The position numbers and the translations under genes are program-made. From Hennigella sp045598825 (GTDB lineage Bacteria > Bacillota_I > Bacilli_A > Mycoplasmatales > Mycoplasmoidaceae): a stretch of DNA of 19,216 bases. Location: contig JAZRUX010000008.1 in assembly GCA_045598825.1 (NCBI GenBank), positions 1 through 19,216 on the forward strand. Reading direction: 5' to 3'. Shown piece after piece: positions 1-7,169 of the stretch. The notes beneath the pieces were generated by a model. The model ran no database searches and was not told the origin of the DNA. It was given only the letters and a program-made list of their open reading frames with translations. Numbering within the stretch: the first letter of the stretch is position 1; each line of letters starts with the position of its first letter.

Positions 1-23
1 AAGCAAAGAAAGGGACATTAACC

Positions 24-1361
24 ATGGAATTCAATCAAAAAATTAACAAAAAAGCTTTATTAATTAAAGCTTTGCATGGTAACAAAAACGAGATTAGAAC
101 AGAAGGCAATACTATTACTTTTAGTTTCACTAAAAATCCAATATGTATGAGATCATTTGTTCGACAATTATCTGCAACATTGCTAAAGTATGAAGATAAG
201 GACATTACCTTTAATATTGGCAGTTTTTTAGATCATTTTGAAACAAAATGTGGATATGCATTAGCTACAGTAATTCTTATTAAACTTCAAGAATTTTGTG
301 GAAAAATGTTCACCCTAAAAACTAAACCTTCTAAAAATAAAATTAATATTATTTATGATAAAAAATATAAAGATTTGGTTTATCGCGCATACACAACATC
401 TTTTGGTTTCACTCTAGCAAGACATTATCAAATATTACCTTCAAATTATTTAGGTATTGCTGATTTTGTTAAAGAAATTAAAAAAGTTATTCCTGCAACA
501 GGAAATAAAACTCTTAAAGTTAAAGTCTTAACTTTAAATGATTTAAAGAAAGAAAAAATGGGATTGATCCAAGCAGTTAACAAAGGTAGTGATGAACCAG
601 CAGCAATGGTTGTCCTTGAATATCTTAATAATCCGTCAAGCAAGGAAATCCTTGCTTATGTTGGAAAAGGTATGATGTATGATGCAGGTGGTTATGAAAT
701 AAAACCTAATCGCTTTATGGAAAATATGAATCAAGATATGGCTGGTGCTGCAACTGTCTTTGGTACAATGTTTGCTCTAGCAGCAACTAAGAGTAAAGTT
801 AATGTTGTAGGTTTCTTGCCATTGGCAAAGAATATGATTTCTGATCGCTCAATGGTGGTTGGTGATGTTTATACATCATCAACTGGTAGAACTGTTGAAA
901 TTATATCACCAGACTCAGAGGGGCGATTGATCCTTGCTGATGCAATTGGCTATGCCAATAAACATTACCATTTAACAAAGTTATTTACTATTGCAACATT
1001 GACTGGTTTATCTGAACTAGCATTTGGTGACATAGCTACACCTTTTTGATCAACAAACAAAGAAACATCTAAGGCCATTAGAAATGCTGCCGAAATATCT
1101 GGAGATGGCGTTGTTAGTCTAAGACTATACCCTGAATTTACAGAAGCGGTCAACAAGTCAAGCACTATTGCTGACTGTGCTAACGGAGTTAAAGAAAGAA
1201 ATTGCTCAAATGGTGTTGCAGCTGCATTCTTGAAAGAATTTTGTGATTGCAAAGACTTCACTCACTTTGATATTGCAGGTACGCACGTTTATAAAAAACA
1301 TGCTGTAAATCCATTGGGTTTTATGCTATATTTATTGGCTATAAACCACTTCAAAAATTAA
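24..1361 (+). CDS. pepA: Leucyl aminopeptidase (M17 family)
   Basis: Cytosolic zinc/manganese aminopeptidase that removes N-terminal residues from peptides, feeding the amino-acid pool of a host-dependent cell. The 445-residue product has the M17 catalytic domain in its second half. Metal ligands and catalytic residues fall at the spacing known for E. coli PepA: K215 and D220 (VGKGMMYDAGG), K227, D238 (NQDMAG), D297, E299 and R301 (PDSEGRLILADA). The N-terminal 160 residues are the poorly conserved M17 regulatory domain. One TGA (1047-1049) is read as Trp342; beyond it the frame stays open to TAA at 1359. The ATG at 24 has an AAAGGGA ribosome site 8 bases upstream. The gene seems to end its transcription unit, as a hairpin terminator follows 20 bases later. 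The family call is firm; the exact peptide preference cannot be seen. Confidence 0.93.
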
Positions 1362-1381
1362 AAATGTTAGATTAATAAATT

Positions 1382-1412
1382 AAGCGTATGTCCACTAGAC
1401 ATGCGTTTTTTT
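1382..1412 (+). terminator. Rho-independent terminator after pepA
   Basis: An 11-bp stem (left arm 1382-1392, right arm 1398-1408, two G-U pairs, loop CACTA) runs into seven T residues (1406-1412). It lies 20 bases after the pepA stop and separates pepA from the division cluster. Confidence 0.8.
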
Positions 1413-1420
1413 AACAATTT

Positions 1421-1443
1421 AAATATTTGTTTTACAAATATTT
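1421..1443. repeat. Perfect 10-bp inverted repeat upstream of mraZ
   Basis: AAATATTTGT and ACAAATATTT are exact reverse complements separated by TTT. The repeat lies between the pepA terminator and the mraZ promoter, 33 bases before the TATAAT box, and is followed by ACAAAAATTTTTTA. It could be a backup terminator or a protein-binding site; the sequence does not decide. Confidence 0.45.
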
Positions 1444-1476
1444 ACAAAAATTTTTTATTTTTTAAATTATTATGTA

Positions 1477-1482
1477 TATAAT
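1477..1482 (+). promoter_or_regulatory. mraZ promoter, -10 box TATAAT
   Basis: A perfect TATAAT directly precedes the MraZ boxes; transcription would begin near 1489. There is no convincing -35 box about 17 bases upstream, which is usual in mollicutes. The surrounding 16 bases (1468-1483) recur exactly in front of rny (14236-14251). Confidence 0.7.
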
Positions 1483-1508
1483 AAGTGGGACAAAGTGGAG
1501 AAAAGTGG
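1483..1508 (+). promoter_or_regulatory. Triple MraZ operator (three AAGTGG boxes, 10-bp period)
   Basis: AAGTGG occurs at 1483-1488, 1493-1498 and 1503-1508, exactly one helical turn apart. MraZ proteins of mollicutes are known to bind tandem AAAGTGG-type repeats in front of their own operon; the spacing and location fit this. The first box touches the -10 box and covers the likely start site. The second includes GTGGAG, the best ribosome site for the mraZ ATG at 1512 (11-base spacing). Bound MraZ should therefore meet both polymerase and ribosome. The direction of control is not visible. Confidence 0.75.
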
Positions 1509-1511
1509 GAG

Positions 1512-1955
1512 ATGCTATTCCTAGGAACCTACAATCATACAATCGATGAAAAAAATCGTTTAAGTTTACCAGCAAAGCTAGTAGACAAATTTTCTCATCG
1601 TATTGTTGTGGTATCTAAAGGGTTTGAAGGCTGCCTAGAGCTTCGTAGCCAAGAAGACTTTGATGTGTGATCTAACCAAATTCTATCATATTCTCAAAAT
1701 AAAAAAGACGCGCGTATCCTAACAAGACAAATTTTAGCTAATAGTAGCGAAATTGAGCTTGATAAGGCAAATCGTATCCTTATTCCTGAAGTTTTAACAA
1801 AGTTAGCTAATCTAAAGAAAAACGTAATTATTATTGGTTTAGGCAATAAGTTAGAAGTATGAGATGCTAAAGCATATGCTAGGTTTCAAGCAGATACTAA
1901 TAGTAAGTTTGAAGCTGTTGCTGAAAGAATTGATGATGAAAATGGAAATAAATAA
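1512..1955 (+). CDS. mraZ: Transcriptional regulator MraZ
   Basis: DNA-binding regulator of the division cluster, made of two SpoVT/AbrB-like half-domains that assemble as a ring. The 147-residue product shows the first half-domain near residues 5-25 (GTYNHTIDEKNRLSLPAKL) and the second around IELDKANRILIPEVL; both match the DxKxRxxxP pattern of MraZ. The ATG at 1512 gives the family's usual N terminus; a GTG at 1485 would start inside the operator and is rejected. Two TGA codons (1668, 1860) encode Trp, so the gene looks broken under the standard code. It is first in the cluster and overlaps rsmH by about 20 bases, suggesting translational coupling. Its own operator lies directly upstream, implying autoregulation. 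Confidence 0.93.
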
Positions 1956-2859
1956 AATTCATACACCGGTTCTTTTAAACGAACTACTAGCTAACTTAAA
2001 AGTTAAACCAAATGGTTTGTATGTTGATTGTACAGCCGGATTTGGTGGACATAGTTGTCAAATCGCAAAGCACCTAAAAACAGGTCACTTAACATGCATT
2101 GACCAAGATATAAATGCAATTAATCATTTAACTAATATTTTTAAAAATAATAAACAAGTATCAATCATAAAGAATAACTTTGTTAACCTAGACCAGATTG
2201 TTAAACAACCAGTTGATGGAATTATCTTTGATTTGGGTGTTAGTAGTCTAATGTTTGATGATCCACAACGTGGCTTCAGCTATAGTCATGAAGGCCCACT
2301 AGATATGCGTATGGATACAAATAATTCGCTAACTGCTGCATATATAGTAAATAGTTATTCGCGCACGCAATTAATTAATGTATTTAAGAGATATGGTGAC
2401 GTTAATAATCCAGTCAAGATTGTTGATGCAATCATTAAATATCGTGAACTTGAACCAATTAAAACAACAACTCAACTAGCTAATATCATTGCTGATTGCT
2501 TCCCTGGTTCTTTAGTAAGAAAACATCCGGCTAAAGTTTACTTTCAGGCCTTGAGAATTGAGGTAAATAAAGAATTAGATGTTCTACAGGAAGTGCTTGA
2601 TAAAGCATGTAATAAATTAAAGACAAGAGGACGACTAGGCATCATTACATTTCATTCTTTAGAGGATAGAATTGTTAAAAATTTCTTTAAAGAAAAAACC
2701 GAAAGTAGGGACTTATATAGTAAAGATGTTCCAATTAGTAAGATGTCAAAGCCTGCATTCAAATTAATAACTAAAAAACCTGTTGTTCCAACAGAAGAAG
2801 AAAAGAAAAATAATCGACGTAGTCATAGTGCTAAATTAAGAGTAATAGAAAAAATATAG
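1933..2859 (+). CDS. rsmH: 16S rRNA m4C1402 methyltransferase RsmH (MraW)
   Basis: S-adenosylmethionine-dependent enzyme that N4-methylates C1402 in the decoding centre of 16S rRNA. The 308-residue length is typical. Visible motifs in order: HTPVLLNELL at the N terminus, the SAM-binding VDCTAGFGGHS, DLGVSSLMFDDPQRGFSY followed by GPLDMRMD, ALRIEVNKELD, and ITFHSLEDRIVKNFF near the C terminus. Three in-frame ATGs (1933, 1936, 1942) lie just before the first conserved residues, all inside the end of mraZ; I chose the first, and the true start could be 3 or 9 bases later. No strong ribosome site precedes them, so expression probably depends on coupling to mraZ. No Trp codon occurs. It shares the cluster with ftsZ, as in most bacteria. 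Confidence 0.94.
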   Translation: MMKMEINKIHTPVLLNELLANLKVKPNGLYVDCTAGFGGHSCQIAKHLKTGHLTCIDQDINAINHLTNIFKNNKQVSIIKNNFVNLDQIVKQPVDGIIFDLGVSSLMFDDPQRGFSYSHEGPLDMRMDTNNSLTAAYIVNSYSRTQLINVFKRYGDVNNPVKIVDAIIKYRELEPIKTTTQLANIIADCFPGSLVRKHPAKVYFQALRIEVNKELDVLQEVLDKACNKLKTRGRLGIITFHSLEDRIVKNFFKEKTESRDLYSKDVPISKMSKPAFKLITKKPVVPTEEEKKNNRRSHSAKLRVIEKI

Positions 2860-2867
2860 GAGGGCAA

Positions 2868-3905
2868 ATGAAGGATTCAAAACAAATTAAAAAAGTTTTA
2901 TTCTTAGGCAAGAGCAATATTGCTCTAATTGTTTTGAATAATGTTGATGGACAAAACAACATTCTTTTTGCCAACCAAGTTGATATTGAATTTGATAACT
3001 TAAAAGTAAAAATTAATGAATTAATCACAAATGCTGCTAATTTCTTAGGTTTCAATATTAAAGACGTTGAAGTTGTCTTTGATGAATGCGAAGTTAGTCG
3101 TTATGGTTTTACAAACCAAGAATTTGTTGATTGTAATTGTGAAGAAGATATTGCTAAAGAAATTTTTAAGAAAGCCAAGATTGATAATTACTTCGTAAAT
3201 GAAATCAACTTCTTTGGTATAAACTACGATGAAATTGATAAAGTTGCAAGAGTTAATTGCCAAATTTGTGCAAGCAACTATATCACATATAAGAAATATA
3301 TTCAAAGTGTTAAGTCTTGTAACTTAGTCATAAACAACTCAACTAATCTATATAAATTATTAAAGGCTAACAAGGCAGATGTTGAATTGACTATTAAAAT
3401 TAATGGTGACAAAGCTATTGCTTGTGAATACTATGGTAGCAAACTTAACAACGTTAAAGTTATAGACCTAAAATTAAATGATATATATCAACACTTAGCT
3501 GATAAGTTTAATATAAACTTTAAAAAGGTTACTGATGTAGTGGCAGTGGCTAACAACATTATTAGCAATGATGATCCAAATATTGTTATTGCTAACAATT
3601 ATGATTTAATGACTAAAACATATAACAATGTTAAGTTGAATGAATTTGTAACCCTATATCGCGATGAAATTCGCACACAAATCAACAACTTTGTTGATTA
3701 CCGTGAATTTAGAAACATTCGAATCATTTCAGACCAACAAATCAATGCCATCGATGGTTTTGAATATGTAACTTATGATGATGTTGGTTTTTACAATATC
3801 TCTGTTGACAAACTAGTTTGTCTATCTAATCTTGATTCAAATAAACAAGAAATTAATCAATTCAATTTTGAAAGTAAAATCAAAACCATAAATTTATTAT
3901 CATAG
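2868..3905 (+). CDS. FtsA-like division protein with degenerate nucleotide-binding motifs
   Basis: A 345-residue protein in the MG223 slot between rsmH and ftsZ. By eye its layout follows FtsA, the actin-like membrane tether of FtsZ: N-terminal strands (about 8-40), a region resembling the FtsA 1C/SHS2 subdomain (about 65-155; EEDIAKEIFKKAK matches the DVxxAxxxA helix and FFGINYDEIDKV the IPQxYxID strand), then a strand-turn-strand where FtsA has its phosphate-2 loop (about 172-190) and a C-terminal helix-strand at the adenosine loop (about 260-300). The expected DIGGGTTD and TGGGA loops are here IKINGDKAIA and ISDQQINAI, so ATP binding looks lost. No C-terminal amphipathic membrane helix is obvious. 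A strong AGGAGG site (2858-2863) overlaps the rsmH stop. ftsZ follows after 9 bases. The FtsA relation is inference from pattern and position; SepF is excluded by length. Confidence 0.7.
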   Translation: MKDSKQIKKVLFLGKSNIALIVLNNVDGQNNILFANQVDIEFDNLKVKINELITNAANFLGFNIKDVEVVFDECEVSRYGFTNQEFVDCNCEEDIAKEIFKKAKIDNYFVNEINFFGINYDEIDKVARVNCQICASNYITYKKYIQSVKSCNLVINNSTNLYKLLKANKADVELTIKINGDKAIACEYYGSKLNNVKVIDLKLNDIYQHLADKFNINFKKVTDVVAVANNIISNDDPNIVIANNYDLMTKTYNNVKLNEFVTLYRDEIRTQINNFVDYREFRNIRIISDQQINAIDGFEYVTYDDVGFYNISVDKLVCLSNLDSNKQEINQFNFESKIKTINLLS

Positions 3906-3914
3906 GAGTTAAAC

Positions 3915-5210
3915 ATGGAAAACAACACACCAAACTTTATTATGCCTAATGAACAAGAACCGAAGGTTACAACTGAGCCTGAACAATCTCAGTCTAATGT
4001 TCAAACTAAACCAGAAAAAACAAAACATGTTTTTTCTAACATTGACATTAATGATGAAACGACTCATTCAACTTTTGATATAAAAGTTATTGGTGTTGGT
4101 GGTGCCGGGTGTAATGTAATTAACCATATTGCAGCTAAACATAAAACTATTACTGATGCTGCAACAATCTATGCTTTCAATACAGACTTATGTTCATTAA
4201 AATTAATGAAGAATGTTTCTAACCTTTTCCTTCTTAATAAAGAAGAATTAAAAGGATATGGTTCTGGTTGTGATCCGGAAATTGGAAAAAGAGCTGTACA
4301 AAAAGATGCAGAAGTCATTAAAAAAGAATTAGCAGGCACGGATATTTTATTTATTATAGCTGGCTTGGGTAAGGGCGCAGGATCTGGTGGTGCGCCTGAA
4401 CTTGCTCAGATTGCTAAAGAATTAGGAATCTTAACGGTTTCAATAGTGAATATGCCTTCTGTTGCTTGTGAGGGTGATGTGATTTACAATAATGCATTCA
4501 ATGCATTGCAAACATTAATTGTTTATGCTGACTCCGTCTCTACTATTAGCAATGAAAAGATTATTAGTAATAATAAAGACATTAGTTTCTATGATGCTTA
4601 CCAATTAGCAAACGAAGAAATAGCCTATATTATTGAAGATATTATAAATATTATCTTTAAACCAAGTGTAATGAATATTGACTTTGCTGATCTAAAATCA
4701 TTTTTCAAAACAAATAAATATTTTATGGCTAATCGTTTGACCCTTGATGATAATTGCCAAGGGCAAATTAAAATTCGCGAAGCAATTGCAACAAAAATTA
4801 AACGTGGTTTTAGTGATGTCAACATCTCTGGTTGCAAGCAGGCACTTGTTAATATTAGTATGTCAAAACATGCACCAACTTCAATCATTAGTAATATTAA
4901 TAAATCATTTAGTGAATTAACGCATAACGATAAACTATCGCTTGTATCGGGCGTAAACTATAATGATGAACAAACAATTGATATCTCATTCCTAATTTCT
5001 GGACAAAACCATAGTGAAACATTTGAAGATGGATTTGAGGCCCATACAGGCTCGATACAATCTTGGAATGAGCCAACAGTCAAAGTTGAAGCTGTCGACG
5101 AATCTGACGCAAATGAATACGATAATTTAATGAAAGATGTTGAGACAGTAGCCAAAACAACTGGTGATATTCCAACATCTGAGCAAACAGATAAAGATAA
5201 CAATGGGTAA
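3915..5210 (+). CDS. ftsZ: Cell division GTPase FtsZ
   Basis: Tubulin-like GTPase that forms the cytokinetic ring at the membrane. The 431 residues comprise a hydrophilic N-terminal extension (about 1-54), the GTPase domain starting at IKVIGVGGAGCNVIN, NTD (FNTDLCSL), the signature loop at 152-158, the T7 synergy loop N254-I-D256-F-A-D259 with both catalytic aspartates, and an acidic C-terminal tail. The signature, normally GGGTGTG, is GKGAGSG. The tail ends without the conserved DIPxFLR-type peptide that binds FtsA, ZipA or SepF in other bacteria. AGGAG at 3904-3908 overlaps the previous stop. It contains one Trp, encoded by TGG (5064). It is the last gene of the mraZ unit; the CIRCE hairpin and T-run downstream may also terminate it. 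The family call is secure, though the protein is divergent. Confidence 0.93.
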   Translation: MENNTPNFIMPNEQEPKVTTEPEQSQSNVQTKPEKTKHVFSNIDINDETTHSTFDIKVIGVGGAGCNVINHIAAKHKTITDAATIYAFNTDLCSLKLMKNVSNLFLLNKEELKGYGSGCDPEIGKRAVQKDAEVIKKELAGTDILFIIAGLGKGAGSGGAPELAQIAKELGILTVSIVNMPSVACEGDVIYNNAFNALQTLIVYADSVSTISNEKIISNNKDISFYDAYQLANEEIAYIIEDIINIIFKPSVMNIDFADLKSFFKTNKYFMANRLTLDDNCQGQIKIREAIATKIKRGFSDVNISGCKQALVNISMSKHAPTSIISNINKSFSELTHNDKLSLVSGVNYNDEQTIDISFLISGQNHSETFEDGFEAHTGSIQSWNEPTVKVEAVDESDANEYDNLMKDVETVAKTTGDIPTSEQTDKDNNG

Positions 5211-5226
5211 TAAATAAAATATATGA

Positions 5227-5253
5227 TTAGCACTTTTTTCGAAAGAGTGCTAA
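5227..5253. promoter_or_regulatory. CIRCE element (HrcA operator)
   Basis: TTAGCACTT, nine bases, GAGTGCTAA matches the CIRCE consensus TTAGCACTC-N9-GAGTGCTAA at 17 of 18 arm positions. It lies just upstream of the dnaJ -10 box, where bound HrcA would block polymerase. HrcA itself is not in this window. The right arm is followed by five T residues (5254-5258), so as RNA the same palindrome could end ftsZ transcription. Confidence 0.93.
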
Positions 5254-5261
5254 TTTTTATA

Positions 5262-5267
5262 TATAAT
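5262..5267 (+). promoter_or_regulatory. dnaJ promoter, -10 box TATAAT
   Basis: A perfect TATAAT lies 9 bases after the CIRCE element, putting the -35 region inside the CIRCE spacer. Transcription would begin near 5274, only about 14 bases before the dnaJ ATG. That leader (ending TTATTTTTT) has no purine-rich ribosome site. Confidence 0.65.
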
Positions 5268-5287
5268 ATAAATAATATTTATTTTTT

Positions 5288-6484
5288 ATGGCAAACAAAA
5301 GAGATTATTACGAAGTATTAGGAATAAGCAAGGATGCAAGTGAACAAGACATAAAAAGAGCTTTTCGACGTCTTGCTATGCAATACCATCCTGATCGCAA
5401 CAAGGCTCCTGATGCAGAAGAAAAATTTAAAGAAATTAATGAGGCGTATGCGGTATTATCAGATAAAGATAAACGTGCAACGTACGACCGTTTTGGACAT
5501 GAAGGATTAAATCAACAAGGTTTTACTGGAGCCGGTAACCCATTTGATATCTTTAACCAATTTTTTGGTAGTCAAGGTGGAATGAAGTTCTCATTTGGTG
5601 GGGACGATGACAATGTTGACTTAGGTGATATCTTTGGCGGGCTGTTTGGTGGTCGTCGTCGTTCAAATCGACGTAGTCGCCAACAAACAATTATTCCTTA
5701 TGAATTAAATATTCAAACTGAAATTGATATTGATTTTTTAGATTCGATACTAGGTTGTAATCGTGATGTTACATTAAAAATAAAACACGAGTGCGACGAG
5801 TGTAAGGGCTCAGGAGTGGCACAAGAGGCTGATGCTGAAACAACTTGTCCACACTGTCATGGTTCTGGAGTCTTGATTCAATCAAGAAGAACACCTTTTG
5901 GTATGATGCAAAGTCAGACAACATGTCCTTATTGTAATGGAACAGGAAAAATTGTTAAAAAAGTTTGTCCAAAATGTAAAGGAAAGAAATATATTGAAGA
6001 ATTCAAAACATATGAAATTCAAATTGATCCAGGAATTGAAGATGGACAAGTTGTTAAAATAGAAAATAAAGGTCATAATTTTAAAGAATATACTGGTGAC
6101 CTCTATGTCCGTATAAATGTTAAGACTAGCAAAATATGACAAAAACAAAATAATCTTTTATACACTGAGGTACTAGTTGATCCATTAAAAGCCTTAATTG
6201 GTGGGGAAATCGAAGTACCAACACCTTATGGTTTAAAAACCATTAAGTTAAATGCTGGCACACCAAACGGAGAACAAATCCGTCTTGATAATTCAGGAAT
6301 CAAAGGAATTAAGAGTAAACTCTTTGGTAAAGCTAATGGAGATTTGATTGCTATCATCAAATATACTAAACCACAGAAATACTCAAAAGAAGAACTAAAA
6401 ACACTGAATAAAATATTTAATGATAATAACAATAATGATCAAGTCAATAAATATTATGAACAAGCTAAGAAGGAGATGAAATAA
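5288..6484 (+). CDS. dnaJ: Chaperone DnaJ (Hsp40)
   Basis: Co-chaperone that delivers unfolded clients to DnaK and stimulates its ATPase. The 398-residue product is a full type I DnaJ: J domain at 4-70 with HPD at 34-36, a Gly/Phe-rich linker (about 75-125), a zinc-binding region with four cysteine pairs (C169/C172, C187/C190, C213/C216, C227/C230), then the client-binding domains. Three pairs keep CxxCxGxG; the fourth is CPKCKGKK, with its second Gly replaced but both cysteines intact. One TGA (6137) encodes Trp within the C-terminal domain. Its TAA overlaps the grpE ATG by one base. Heat-shock control by HrcA is likely from the upstream CIRCE. There is no ribosome site before the ATG, which begins the J domain at the standard place. 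Confidence 0.95.
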
Positions 6485-7131
6485 TGAGCAGGAAAGATAA
6501 ACATTTTGACCCAAAGAAAGAACCTAAGAAAGAAACGACACAAGTTGTTGAAGAATCTCAAGAGTCAAAATTAGCCAAGAAGATCATTGATCTTGAAGCT
6601 TTAATCCAAACAAAAGACAAAGAAATTGAAAATCGCAACAAAGTAATTGATGCTTTAAAAAATGACTTAAGTGCAATGGCACAAGAATATAAGAATCAAT
6701 TGATTCTTAAAATGGATGAAGCAAATAAGTTAATCAAGATCAAACAAGATCAAAATGATGAAAAATATAAAAAGGAATTAGCTGAAGCTAAGAAATATGC
6801 AATTGAAAATCAAGCCATTGAATTAATTGATATTATTGCTGAATTCTCAGCAATGGTTAATCATCCTGTTTCTGATCCTAAAATTGCTAATTGATTATCT
6901 GGTTTCAAAATGTATTTAACCAAATTTAATAATTTGCTATCTGAATTACATGTCCAAGAAATATTAGTTAATGTTGGACAAGAATTTGATCCAAAAATAA
7001 TGGAACCTTTCGAAATAGTAAAAGATCCTTCTAAAGCTGATAATACTGTCGCAGCAATCTTAAAGCCCGGTTATAAATTACACGATCATGTCCTTAAACC
7101 AGTTTTAGTTAAAGTTATTAAGAATATTTAA
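6484..7131 (+). CDS. grpE: Nucleotide exchange factor GrpE
   Basis: Exchange factor that releases ADP from DnaK. The 215-residue product has a charged, low-complexity N terminus (about 1-30), a long helix from about 30 to 110 rich in Lys, Glu and Asp that would form the GrpE dimer stalk, and the C-terminal beta domain that contacts DnaK (ending near VAAILKPGYKLHDHVLKPVLVKV, the family's final motif). A TGA at 6892 is Trp, joining two stretches that the standard code separates. The start overlaps the dnaJ stop by one base (TAATG) and has an AAGGAG about 9 bases upstream inside dnaJ. It shares the CIRCE-controlled unit with dnaJ. The order dnaJ then grpE without dnaK is unlike the usual hrcA-grpE-dnaK-dnaJ. 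Confidence 0.9.
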
Positions 7132-7138
7132 TAAATAA

Positions 7139-7164
7139 TATAATAATTGAAACACGCAAAGGAG
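7139..7164 (+). promoter_or_regulatory. Possible asnS promoter and strong ribosome site
   Basis: TATAAT at 7139-7144 lies just after the grpE stop and would start a transcript near 7151. AAAGGAG (7158-7164) sits 5 bases before the asnS ATG at 7170 and fixes that start. AT-rich sequence gives chance TATAAT boxes, so the promoter is tentative; the ribosome site is clear. Confidence 0.5.
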
Positions 7165-7169
7165 TGTTT

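Noticed and set aside
1038..1361. Apparent frameshifts or pseudogenes at pepA, mraZ, dnaJ, grpE, asnS, recA, rny, nadK and the HAD hydrolase
   Set aside because: Each break is an in-frame TGA at a position suited to Trp, with homology continuing in the same frame. Genetic code 4 explains all of them.
1485..1511. GTG at 1485 as the mraZ start
   Set aside because: It lies in the MraZ operator at the probable transcription start, and adds nine residues before the family's normal N terminus.
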